From the NCBI GenBank assembly GCA_028687935.1, contig JAQTZE010000016.1, positions 1-50,762 of the forward strand: a stretch of 50,762 nt of DNA, read 5' to 3'. This DNA is from Sulfurimonas sp. (GTDB taxonomy: Bacteria > Campylobacterota > Campylobacteria > Campylobacterales > Sulfurimonadaceae). Shown here one piece after another: positions 11,189 through 18,655 of this stretch (positions are counted from its first letter, which is position 1; every line of letters starts with the position of its first letter). A program made the position numbers and the translations under genes. Below the pieces are notes generated by a model, which ran no database searches, was not told the DNA's origin, and was given only the letters and a program-made list of their open reading frames with translations.

Positions 11189-11698
11189 ATGAGATATATA
11201 TTAGTGCTTGGTATTGTAGTTTCACAGCTTTTTTCGCTCCAAACAAGTGAGAAACTTTTTGAATGTACGCAGATATTTAAAGAACGCAAGAGCGAACTTC
11301 TTGTAGAACTTGAGCGTATTGATGAACAAAAACAGGCGCTGAGTGCTTTGAAGATTGCCACAGAAGAGTTACTGCAAAAAAAAGAAGCCAATATTACTGC
11401 GAAAGAAGCAGAAGTCAATGCGAAGCTTGCAGAAGTGACACAAAAAGAAGAAGCAACAAAAGAGATGCTGGCAAAAAATGAGGCACTGCTCAAAGAGCTG
11501 AAAAATATCAAGATGAACAATATATCGCAAACCTTTGCGAAGATGAAACCTGCAGCAGCTTCAAAGATACTCGAAGAGATGGAATCAAATGAAGCCGCTG
11601 CTATACTTCAAACACTCAAACCTGCTTCTGTAGGGCAGATACTAACAAAGATGAACTCCATAAAGGCCTCAGAGTTAACACTTCTTTTGAGTAACTAA
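11189..11698 (+). CDS. MotE-like periplasmic flagellar motor protein
   Basis: This 169-residue protein has an N-terminal signal or anchor segment (MRYILVLGIVVSQLFSLQ). A long charged coiled coil spans about residues 25-110. A C-terminal MgtE_N-type helical repeat contains FAKMKPAAASKILEEM and a second unit AAAILQTLKPASVGQILTKM. This layout matches MotE, which helps fold or stabilise MotC at the stator scaffold in Campylobacterota. Pairing with the FliJ-like gene supports a flagellar role. That it is MotE rather than another MgtE_N protein is inference. Confidence 0.75.
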   Translation: MRYILVLGIVVSQLFSLQTSEKLFECTQIFKERKSELLVELERIDEQKQALSALKIATEELLQKKEANITAKEAEVNAKLAEVTQKEEATKEMLAKNEALLKELKNIKMNNISQTFAKMKPAAASKILEEMESNEAAAILQTLKPASVGQILTKMNSIKASELTLLLSN

Positions 11699-11746
11699 AA
11701 GTATTAAGTATAAGTGCGTAAGAGTGAAGTGTTCATGCATATCGCC

Positions 11747-11752
11747 TATAAT
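11747..11752 (+). promoter_or_regulatory. -10 element upstream of the DUF507 gene
   Basis: TATAAT in the context CGCCTATAATCAAA lies 60 bp before the DUF507 start. A second AT-rich candidate, TAGTGTAGAAT, lies nearer the gene. Confidence 0.4.
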
Positions 11753-11811
11753 CAAACTTTTACCTTTGATAGTGTAGAATATCGCAACAATTTAACCATT
11801 AGGCTCATGCA

Positions 11812-12363
11812 ATGAAAATATCATTAAAAACAATTCCTCATATATCTAGCAGAATAGCGATCGATTTAAATAAGAGCGGTACTGTAAAGATGACAAAAGG
11901 ACTTGAGCCTATATCTCAAGAGGCTGAAAAAATTTTAACAGCTAATGTAAAAAGAGAAGAAGCTTTGGAAGAGAAAGCAAGAGAAATCTGTGAGGCAAAT
12001 GAAGAAGAGATAGAGTTCATGCTCGCAGATGAGAGACAGCTTTTTTTCATGATAAAAAAGAGACTTGCACCTGAATATGGCATCATATTAAACTATGAAG
12101 AGAGATACTCAGATCTTTCTCACAAGATACTTGATGAACTTTATGAAGAAGATCTCATCCATTTTGAAGTAACAGAAAATAGAATTAAAAATATTATTTA
12201 CAACTCTATTACATCTTTTATCTCTGAGGCATCACAGGTTGAAGACGCTGTTATGGACAAAATACGTTCGTACAAAAAAAGATATATTCCTGGAACAGAT
12301 GAATTTGATATCTTGCATGAAAATTTATATAGAGAAGAACTAACAAAAAGGGGTATGGAGTAA
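11812..12363 (+). CDS. DUF507 family protein
   Basis: This 183-residue hydrophilic protein has the DUF507 pattern: an N-terminal basic/helical part (MKISLKTIPHISSRIAIDL), an acidic middle (EANEEEIEFM), a conserved ERYSDLSHKILDELYEEDLIHFEV segment split across residues 103-126, and a C-terminal IRSYKKRYIPGTDEFDILHENLYREEL tail. The family's function is unknown. Its stop codon overlaps the carA start (TAATG), so the two are coupled. From memory the same pairing occurs in Campylobacter and its relatives, hinting at a conserved link to carbamoyl phosphate or nucleotide synthesis. Confidence 0.8.
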   Translation: MKISLKTIPHISSRIAIDLNKSGTVKMTKGLEPISQEAEKILTANVKREEALEEKAREICEANEEEIEFMLADERQLFFMIKKRLAPEYGIILNYEERYSDLSHKILDELYEEDLIHFEVTENRIKNIIYNSITSFISEASQVEDAVMDKIRSYKKRYIPGTDEFDILHENLYREELTKRGME

Positions 12364-13496
12364 TGCAAATGAAGAAAGCTTGGATATATCTTGAAAACGG
12401 AACATATTTGGAAGCTAACAGTTTTGGTGCTGATGATACAAGTGTTGGTGAAATAGTCTTTAACACTTCTATGACTGGATATCAGGAGATCATGTCTGAT
12501 CCTTCGTACGCGGGTCAGTTTGTTACTTTCACTATGCCTGAGATCGGAAATGTCGGTGTTAATGACGCAGATATGGAAAGCAAAAGCGCACACGCAAAAG
12601 GTATGCTTGTAAGAAAATACCAAGCGAGATACTCAAACTTCAGAGCAGAAGCTTCACTCAGCGACTTTTTAATAAAACACAATATCATGGGAATATGTGA
12701 TATTGATACAAGATTTTTGACGAAGATGATTCGTAAAGAGGGCGCTATGATGATGGTCGTCTCAACAAAAATCAGCGATAAAGCAGAACTTGAAAAGATA
12801 CTAAAATCTTCTCCTCGTATTGAAGATGTAAATTATATCGAGCAAGTAAGTACAAAAGAGGCTTACCTTCATACAAGCAGCATCTATGCAGATAGAGAGT
12901 TTAAATATGAAGAGGCTCCAAAAGCAGAAGCAAAAGTTGCAGTCATTGATTTTGGTGTCAAAAGAAATATTCTCAATGAACTTGTGAGCGCAAATATAGC
13001 AGTAGAAGTTGTTCCAAATAGTTTCTTGGCAGAAGATTTGATAAATAAATATAACGCTAAAGAGATAGATGGCGTTTTCCTCTCCAATGGTCCTGGCGAT
13101 CCACTTGTACTTAAAAAAGAACAAGAGCAGATCAAAAAACTTATCGCTGCAAAAATCCCGATGTTTGGAATATGTTTAGGACATCAACTGCTCTCTATCT
13201 CTCACGGATATGATACTTTTAAATTGAAGTTCGGTCACCATGGCGGCAATCATCCTGTTAAAAATATCCAGACAGGTTTGGTTGAGATTACTGCACAAAA
13301 CCATAACTACAATGTTCCAGAAAATATCGTAGAGATTGCAGATGTTACACACGTAAACCTTTTTGATAATACAATTGAAGGTCTAAAATACAAAGACGCT
13401 CCTATATTTTCTGTACAGCATCATCCAGAATCTAGTCCTGGACCAAAAGAAAGTAGATATATTTTCAATGAGTTTCTCTCTCTCATAAAACGCTAA
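12363..13496 (+). CDS. carA: carbamoyl-phosphate synthase small subunit
   Basis: CarA is the glutaminase subunit that feeds ammonia to CarB for carbamoyl phosphate, the precursor of arginine and pyrimidines. The 377 residues fit the family. The N-terminal domain contains NTSMTGYQEIMSDPSYAGQ; the class I amidotransferase domain contains FLSNGPGDP, the nucleophile Cys in FGICLGHQLL (about residues 266-275) and the catalytic HHPESSPGP near 351-359. A second ATG lies 6 bp downstream; the first is chosen because it overlaps the DUF507 stop. carB is not adjacent. Confidence 0.96.
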   Translation: MQMKKAWIYLENGTYLEANSFGADDTSVGEIVFNTSMTGYQEIMSDPSYAGQFVTFTMPEIGNVGVNDADMESKSAHAKGMLVRKYQARYSNFRAEASLSDFLIKHNIMGICDIDTRFLTKMIRKEGAMMMVVSTKISDKAELEKILKSSPRIEDVNYIEQVSTKEAYLHTSSIYADREFKYEEAPKAEAKVAVIDFGVKRNILNELVSANIAVEVVPNSFLAEDLINKYNAKEIDGVFLSNGPGDPLVLKKEQEQIKKLIAAKIPMFGICLGHQLLSISHGYDTFKLKFGHHGGNHPVKNIQTGLVEITAQNHNYNVPENIVEIADVTHVNLFDNTIEGLKYKDAPIFSVQHHPESSPGPKESRYIFNEFLSLIKR

Positions 13497-13500
13497 AATG

Positions 13501-13516
13501 CAGTGCTTCGGCACTG
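13501..13516 (+). terminator. UUCG-loop hairpin after carA
   Basis: CAGTGC-TTCG-GCACTG forms a 6-bp stem with a stable UUCG tetraloop just after the carA stop. It lacks a T-run (it is followed by TACTCTCCTCC), so it may be a 3' stabiliser or a weak terminator. Confidence 0.5.
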
Positions 13517-13550
13517 TACTCTCCTCCTCCCTTCAAAATAGCATAACTTA

Positions 13551-13656
13551 AGTGACGTTTAAATTCTAAAAGTAAACAAAAAGATAATAAATATTATAAC
13601 TTCTACTAAAATTAAGATTATTTAAACATTTCAATTGATATTATGTGACGTTAATT
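13551..13656 (+). promoter_or_regulatory. two GTGACGTT-type direct repeats upstream of ccoN
   Basis: The 13497-13715 gap holds two similar sites on the same strand: AGTGACGTTTAAATT (13551-13565) and TGTGACGTTAATT (13644-13656), 93 bp apart. GTGACGTT is shared. Half of each resembles a CRP/FNR-type TGTGA half-site, but no full dyad is visible. They may bind the regulator of the cbb3 oxidase operon. A strong AAGGAGG ribosome site at about 13702-13708 precedes ccoN. Confidence 0.35.
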
Positions 13657-13715
13657 AGTTTAGTAAATTAATTTTTTATTAAACAAATTGCTTTGAATCT
13701 TTAAGGAGGCTATAT

Positions 13716-15212
13716 ATGGAGAATCGTCCATTAGAGTACGACTATACAGTTGCAAAGTTGTTCATGCTTACAACAATCCTAACAGGAATTGTTGGTATGC
13801 TCATCGGTGTAATTTTGGCATTTCAACTTGCATTTCCAGAGGTTAATACAATCTTAGGAAGTGGCTTGGCTGAATATACTAACTTTAGTCGTCTTCGTCC
13901 ACTGCACACTGATGCAGTCATTTTCGGGTTTACATTAAGTGGTGTTTTTGCTACTTGGTATTATGTTGGTCAACGTGTACTAAAAGTATCAATGGCAGAA
14001 TCAGGCTTTTTGATGTTTATTGGTAAGTTACACTTTGTATTATATATAATTGGTGTAGCAGCTGTTATTTTTTCACTATTTGCTGGAGTTACAACTTCAA
14101 AAGAATATGCTGAATTTGAATGGCCTATAGATATCGCTATTGTTGTAGTATGGGTATTATGGGGTATTAGTGTATTTGGTTTGATCGGTATTCGCCGTGA
14201 AAAATCACTTTATATCTCAATCTGGTACTACATCGCTACATTCTTAGGTATAGCTATGCTTTATCTTTTCAACAATATGGAAATTCCTACAATGTTAGCA
14301 GCATCACCAGCAGGTGAAACAGGTTTTGGTGCATGGTACCATTCAGTTTCAATGTATGCAGGTACAAATGACGCGCTAGTACAATGGTGGTATGGTCACA
14401 ACGCTGTTGCGTTTGGTTTTACAGTTCCTATTGTTGCTATGATTTACTACTTTTTACCAAAAGAGTCTGGTCAAGCGATCTACTCATATAAATTATCATT
14501 ACTCTCTTTCTGGGGTCTTATGTTTGTTTATTTATGGGCTGGTGGTCACCACTTAATCTACTCAACTGTTCCAGATTGGATGCAGACAATGGGTTCAGTA
14601 TTCTCTATTGTTCTTATTCTACCGTCTTGGGGTTCAGCAATAAATATGCTTCTTACAATGAAGGGTGAATGGCAACAAGTTGCAGCATCTCCATTGATCA
14701 AGTTTATGGTTCTAGGTTCAACATTCTATATGTTCTCTACATTAGAAGGTCCTATCCAAGCTATCAAATCTGTTAATGCAATTGCTCACTTTACTGACTG
14801 GATTGTTGGTCACGTACATGATGGTGTTCTTGGTTGGGTTGGCTTTATGATTATGGCTGCACTTTATCACATGGCTCCACGTGTTTTCAAACGTGAGATC
14901 TATTCTAAGTCTTTAATGGCTACACAATTTTGGATCCAGACTTTAGGTGTTGTTTTGTACTTCACTTCTATGTGGATTGCTGGTATTACTCAAGGTATGA
15001 TGTGGCGTGCTCACGATGAATTTGGTAACTTAGCTTACTCATTTATCGATACAGTTACAGTTTTACATCCTTACTACACTATTCGTGGTGTTGGTGGTTT
15101 GTTATACCTAGTTGGTTTCTTAATGTTTGCTTACAACATCTACAAAACTATGACTGTTGGTCGTAAAGTAGAAGAGTCTGAGCTTCAAAATGCATCGCCT
15201 ATGGGCGCTTAA
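13716..15212 (+). CDS. ccoN: cbb3-type cytochrome c oxidase subunit I
   Basis: CcoN is the catalytic membrane subunit of the high-affinity cbb3 oxidase, carrying a low-spin heme b and the heme b3-CuB oxygen site and pumping protons. It has 498 residues and about 12 hydrophobic helices. Metal ligands are visible: His in RPLHTDAVIFGF, the CuB His in WWYGHNAVAFGF, the HH pair in AGGHHLIYSTVPDW, and IVGHVHDGVLGW for the hemes. It is the first gene of a ccoNOQP operon behind a 219-bp regulatory gap and an unusually strong Shine-Dalgarno, consistent with high expression for growth at low oxygen. Confidence 0.97.
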   Translation: MENRPLEYDYTVAKLFMLTTILTGIVGMLIGVILAFQLAFPEVNTILGSGLAEYTNFSRLRPLHTDAVIFGFTLSGVFATWYYVGQRVLKVSMAESGFLMFIGKLHFVLYIIGVAAVIFSLFAGVTTSKEYAEFEWPIDIAIVVVWVLWGISVFGLIGIRREKSLYISIWYYIATFLGIAMLYLFNNMEIPTMLAASPAGETGFGAWYHSVSMYAGTNDALVQWWYGHNAVAFGFTVPIVAMIYYFLPKESGQAIYSYKLSLLSFWGLMFVYLWAGGHHLIYSTVPDWMQTMGSVFSIVLILPSWGSAINMLLTMKGEWQQVAASPLIKFMVLGSTFYMFSTLEGPIQAIKSVNAIAHFTDWIVGHVHDGVLGWVGFMIMAALYHMAPRVFKREIYSKSLMATQFWIQTLGVVLYFTSMWIAGITQGMMWRAHDEFGNLAYSFIDTVTVLHPYYTIRGVGGLLYLVGFLMFAYNIYKTMTVGRKVEESELQNASPMGA

Positions 15213-15227
15213 CAGAAAGGATTAATT

Positions 15228-15920
15228 ATGTTTCATTGGTTAGAAAAACATCCGTTCTTTTTTGCGGTAGGTGTGTTTATTGCGATTGCTTTTGCTGGTT
15301 TGATCGAAATCGTTCCAAACTTTGCACAGGCTTCACGTCCTGTAATCGGTACAACTCCTTACTCTACACTAGAGTTAGCGGGTCGTCACGTTTATATTAA
15401 AAATAGCTGTAATGCATGTCACTCTCAGCTAATTCGTCCGTTTAAATCTGAAACAGATCGTTATGGACATTACTCTTTAAGTGGTGAGTATGCTTATGAT
15501 CGTCCATTCCTATGGGGTTCTAAAAGAACTGGTCCAGACTTGATGCGTGTAGGTAACTACCGTACAACTGACTGGCACGAAAATCATATGAAAAACCCAC
15601 CATCAGTTGTTCCAGGTTCTATCATGCCTGCGTATACATGGATGTTTAAAAATATCGCTGATATCAATACTGCTTATGCAGAACAACTTACAGTTGCACA
15701 GTTCTTCGCAGTACCATACAACAAAGAAGTTCCTATGAGAGATGGAACAACTAAAATTGTAAAAATGGGTGCAAGCGTTGCAGATGCAAATGCTCTAGCT
15801 TTAGAAGAAGCAAAAGTTATCGCAGCAGATATGAAAGATCAAGATGTTAAAGATGCAGTTGCAAACGGTCAGATTCCTGAAATCGTTGCTTTGATTGCAT
15901 ACATGAACAGTCTTAAATAG
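15228..15920 (+). CDS. ccoO: cbb3-type cytochrome c oxidase subunit II (monoheme)
   Basis: CcoO is a membrane-anchored cytochrome c that passes electrons from CcoP or a soluble cytochrome to CcoN. The 230 residues start with a single transmembrane anchor (about residues 10-28, FFFAVGVFIAIAFAGLIEIV). The one heme site CNACHSQLIRP follows at about residue 62. The distal Met ligand is probably in GSIMPAYTWMF. It lies 15 bp after ccoN in the same operon. Confidence 0.96.
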   Translation: MFHWLEKHPFFFAVGVFIAIAFAGLIEIVPNFAQASRPVIGTTPYSTLELAGRHVYIKNSCNACHSQLIRPFKSETDRYGHYSLSGEYAYDRPFLWGSKRTGPDLMRVGNYRTTDWHENHMKNPPSVVPGSIMPAYTWMFKNIADINTAYAEQLTVAQFFAVPYNKEVPMRDGTTKIVKMGASVADANALALEEAKVIAADMKDQDVKDAVANGQIPEIVALIAYMNSLK

Positions 15921-15932
15921 TAAAGGATTCAA

Positions 15933-16136
15933 GTGAATATTGCTGAACTACAGGCTTATGGTTATTTTGCGCTTACTGCTATTTTAGTATTAGTGCTGTA
16001 TGGATACATATATCATCTGTACTCAAAGAGAGAAGATGCTGATGGACATGATTATGAAGAATATAGCAATATAGCACTGAAAGATGATGTGACCGATACT
16101 CCGGTATCGGCTATATCAGATGACAAAGAGAAATAG
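15933..16136 (+). CDS. ccoQ: cbb3 oxidase small subunit CcoQ
   Basis: This is a 67-residue protein with one N-terminal transmembrane helix (ELQAYGYFALTAILVLVLYG) followed by YHLYSKREDADGHDYEEYSN. That matches CcoQ, which stabilises the assembled complex. Its charged cytoplasmic tail is unusually acidic. The start is GTG after AAAGGA. It sits between ccoO and ccoP with 9-12 bp spacing. Confidence 0.88.
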   Translation: MNIAELQAYGYFALTAILVLVLYGYIYHLYSKREDADGHDYEEYSNIALKDDVTDTPVSAISDDKEK

Positions 16137-16145
16137 GAGAGATAT

Positions 16146-17069
16146 ATGAATAAGCTTTATCTTGGGGGAGCTATATTTGCCATTCTTATGTTGGCGTTTA
16201 CATACATATCTGTAGGCGGTTCTGAGGGTGGTTTAAATGGCGATATCGTCAATATGCTGGCAGTTGCAGGGGCAGTAGCACTTGTAATTATTACAGTATT
16301 CGTTGTAATCAAGTATGTTCGTCAAATGCAAACAGACACAGCTGAGGGTGAATTAGCTGAAGAAAATTGGGACAACATCGGTGAGTATAAAAATCCAGTT
16401 CCTATGGGCTGGGCTATAATGTTCTTAGGTACGATGGTTTGGGGTATGTGGTATTTTACAATCGGTTATCCGGTGAATGCATATTCACAAATCGGTGAGT
16501 ATAATGAAGACACAGCTGCACACAATGAAAAATTCAACACTCAATATGAGTCTATCACTGGTGATAGATTAATAGAGATGGGTGAATCTGTTTTCTTGGC
16601 AGAATGTAAAGTATGTCACGGTCTTGCGGCTGATGGTATCGATGGAAAAGCTGCAAATCTTAAAGTTAGACTTGAAGCTCATACTATAAAAGATGTTATA
16701 GAAAATGGTTCAAACAATCAATTACTTGGTATGGAAATGCCAATGCCTGATCGTAACGGTCTTTTCAATAACAATACTGGTGCACTTATCACTGATGCTG
16801 AAATAGATGCAGTTTCTGCATATGTTGCAAACGGTATGAGTGGTGCTGGTGCTGATGTATTTACTGGTGCTTGTGCTTCTTGTCATGGTGAAGACGGTAA
16901 AGGTATGGAGTCTGTTGCTCCATCTATTGCTCAGTTTACACCAGAACTTGTTGTAAATGTTTTGAATCATGGTAAAAAAGGCGATATCGGTACTATGCCG
17001 GCGTTTGATAGATTGAATGCAAAACAAAAAGAGGCTGTTGGTGCTTACATCAGCAACCTAAGTAAATAA
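16146..17069 (+). CDS. ccoP: cbb3 oxidase diheme cytochrome c subunit
   Basis: CcoP is the electron-entry subunit. The 307 residues begin with a transmembrane helix (about 5-23) and a second (about 31-55), then the CcoP linker with NPVPMGWAIMFLGTMVWGMWYF (a third helix near 85-105), then two cytochrome c domains with heme sites CKVCHGL (about 157) and CASCHGEDG (about 239). Axial Met candidates are in MEMPMPDRNG and GTMPAFDR. The extra N-terminal helices make it longer at the membrane end than the minimal CcoP. Confidence 0.96.
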   Translation: MNKLYLGGAIFAILMLAFTYISVGGSEGGLNGDIVNMLAVAGAVALVIITVFVVIKYVRQMQTDTAEGELAEENWDNIGEYKNPVPMGWAIMFLGTMVWGMWYFTIGYPVNAYSQIGEYNEDTAAHNEKFNTQYESITGDRLIEMGESVFLAECKVCHGLAADGIDGKAANLKVRLEAHTIKDVIENGSNNQLLGMEMPMPDRNGLFNNNTGALITDAEIDAVSAYVANGMSGAGADVFTGACASCHGEDGKGMESVAPSIAQFTPELVVNVLNHGKKGDIGTMPAFDRLNAKQKEAVGAYISNLSK

Positions 17070-17079
17070 GGAGTCAGGT

Positions 17080-17295
17080 ATGAACGAAAATAGAAGCGTA
17101 TTTGCTCTTGACGGTGTTACAGGTATGTTGATTGCAACTGTTTTGTTACTATCAATCCTTGTATTTTTAACAATACAAGCGCTTGGTGTTCAAAATAGAG
17201 AAGCAGCTAACTATTATGATATTAAAGATGAAGCTTCAATTAGAATGAGTAGCGTTGAAAACGCTAAGCATCTTGTTGATGTTAATGCGAAGTAA
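17080..17295 (+). CDS. DUF4006 family small membrane protein
   Basis: This 71-residue protein has one transmembrane helix (GMLIATVLLLSILVFLTIQALGV, about residues 15-37, given here as two parts GMLIATVLLLSI and LVFLTIQALGV). A hydrophilic tail follows, containing REAANYYDIKDEASIRM. Members of this family regularly follow ccoP in Campylobacterota. Its function is unknown; position suggests assembly or stabilisation of the oxidase. TAAGGAG precedes the ATG. Confidence 0.8.
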   Translation: MNENRSVFALDGVTGMLIATVLLLSILVFLTIQALGVQNREAANYYDIKDEASIRMSSVENAKHLVDVNAK

Positions 17296-17305
17296 GGAGT
17301 ATATA

Positions 17306-17395
17306 ATGGAAAAAATTATAGCTTGGGGCCTCGTATTAATGGCTATTTACACACTTTATGTAGTGGTTACACCAAATCACCTTTTTATCGGTTAG
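17306..17395 (+). CDS. 29-residue single-helix membrane microprotein in the cco operon
   Basis: The coding region runs from ATG at 17306 to TAG at 17393-17395, with a good AAGGAG site 5 bp upstream. The product is 29 residues, starting MEKIIAWGLVLMA and ending VVTPNHLFIG: a charged N-terminus, one hydrophobic helix of about 20 residues and a short polar end. It sits 10 bp after the DUF4006 gene and 9 bp before the next gene, fully embedded in the operon. I do not recognise the family. Size and topology resemble small accessory subunits such as CcoQ, CydX or CcoS-like proteins, but no homology is claimed. Confidence 0.65.
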   Translation: MEKIIAWGLVLMAIYTLYVVVTPNHLFIG

Positions 17396-17404
17396 GGAAT
17401 TTCA

Positions 17405-18094
17405 TTGAAATTTTCACGAGGGCTTGCGGCCCTCATCCTCACATTTTTATTTCAATCACAACTAAGTGCAGAATATTTATATAAAGATGAAGTTATTCAT
17501 AATCCTAGCTTTAGTGCAGATGTAGAAAAAGTTGGTAGCGAGCTTTACCAAAAAACAGGTATAGCACTTCGACTTTTGATGATACATGAACTTCCAGATG
17601 GGATGAATACTCAGCAATATCAAGAAAAAGTTTTACTAGAACTCTCTGGACCTACAATCTTGCTTACATTTTCAGAGCTTGATATGAAAGTAGATATCCT
17701 GGCAAATGATACATCTTTATACGAATATTTTGATAAAAAACAGGTGCTAAGTCCTGTCGCTTCACAAGTACAAGCTGTTGTAATGGCAGTAATGTATAGC
17801 AAGGATTGGGATCACTTCAAATATATGGTCAATGACTACGGCGGAACTATCTTGCCATTGATCTCAGGTAAAGCAAAACCTGAACAACAGTTAGGGATGT
17901 ATTCTGGTTCAATGTTCAACGGTTATATGGATATTGCAGAACAAATTGCAGCGAGTAAGGGTGTAGTTTTAGAAAACGCAGCCGGAGATGCAAATAAATA
18001 CAGTATCTTACTTCTCAAAGTATTGTTCTATGGTTTTATATTGTATGCTATATTTAGGTATATAAGAATAAAATTCAAAGCAAAAAAGGCATAA
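17405..18094 (+). CDS. secreted/membrane protein with TPM-like domain, unknown role
   Basis: This 229-residue protein has a signal peptide (MKFSRGLAALILTFLFQSQLSA). A periplasmic domain spans about residues 23-150 (VEKVGSELYQKTGIALRLLMI and LLTFSELDMKVDIL resemble the TPM fold found in YgcG/Psb32-type proteins). A C-terminal transmembrane helix lies near 205-222, then a basic tail. The TPM assignment is by pattern only. The start is TTG after AGGGAA. It lies between the microprotein and fixH in the cco operon, so a role in oxidase maturation or membrane quality control is possible. Confidence 0.6.
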   Translation: MKFSRGLAALILTFLFQSQLSAEYLYKDEVIHNPSFSADVEKVGSELYQKTGIALRLLMIHELPDGMNTQQYQEKVLLELSGPTILLTFSELDMKVDILANDTSLYEYFDKKQVLSPVASQVQAVVMAVMYSKDWDHFKYMVNDYGGTILPLISGKAKPEQQLGMYSGSMFNGYMDIAEQIAASKGVVLENAAGDANKYSILLLKVLFYGFILYAIFRYIRIKFKAKKA

Positions 18095-18096
18095 GA

Positions 18097-18603
18097 GTGA
18101 GTAAAAGTAACGGAAGAATATGGCCTTACGCCATAGGTGCGTCTATAGTTCTTGTTTTTGGCTTTTGTGTGGCGACAATAGTTGTAACACAACAATCACC
18201 AGTAGAAGTGAGTGACACATATATGATGGGATATCATGAAGCAGATGCAAGTGCCAATGAAATCATCGAGGCGCAGATTGCGTTTGATAAGAAATATAAG
18301 ATAGAGTATCAAACTGAAGGTTTGAGTCTCGCACATTCTGAGATTAAATACAAGATAACTGATTTTGATGGCAATCCTGTCAATAATGCAACTATCAAAA
18401 TAATGGTAACACGTCCAAATGAACACAAACATGACCAAGAAGTGCTTAGTCCAAGTGTAGAAAATGGCGTCTATACTTTTGCTCCTATTACGCTTGCAGT
18501 CGAAGGTAGATGGGATATCATGGCAAAAATAAATATAGATGATCTTCAAAGATTTTATAACCTTAAAGCAGATACAAGAGCTAAAGAGGCATTTGAGTAC
18601 TAA
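18097..18603 (+). CDS. FixH family protein (CcoH-like)
   Basis: This 168-residue protein has one N-terminal transmembrane helix (WPYAIGASIVLVFGFCVATIVV, about residues 9-30). It is followed by the FixH signature QSPVEVSDTYMMGYHEAD and a periplasmic beta-sandwich-like domain ending in VEGRWDIMAKIN. FixH/CcoH proteins assist cbb3 oxidase assembly, and this one ends the ccoNOQP cluster as expected. The start is GTG, 2 bp after the previous stop. Confidence 0.82.
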   Translation: MSKSNGRIWPYAIGASIVLVFGFCVATIVVTQQSPVEVSDTYMMGYHEADASANEIIEAQIAFDKKYKIEYQTEGLSLAHSEIKYKITDFDGNPVNNATIKIMVTRPNEHKHDQEVLSPSVENGVYTFAPITLAVEGRWDIMAKINIDDLQRFYNLKADTRAKEAFEY

Positions 18604-18655
18604 GTAATTTTCCTCTCGTAGATTCTATGGGTTTGGCTCATAACAGGTGTAAACA

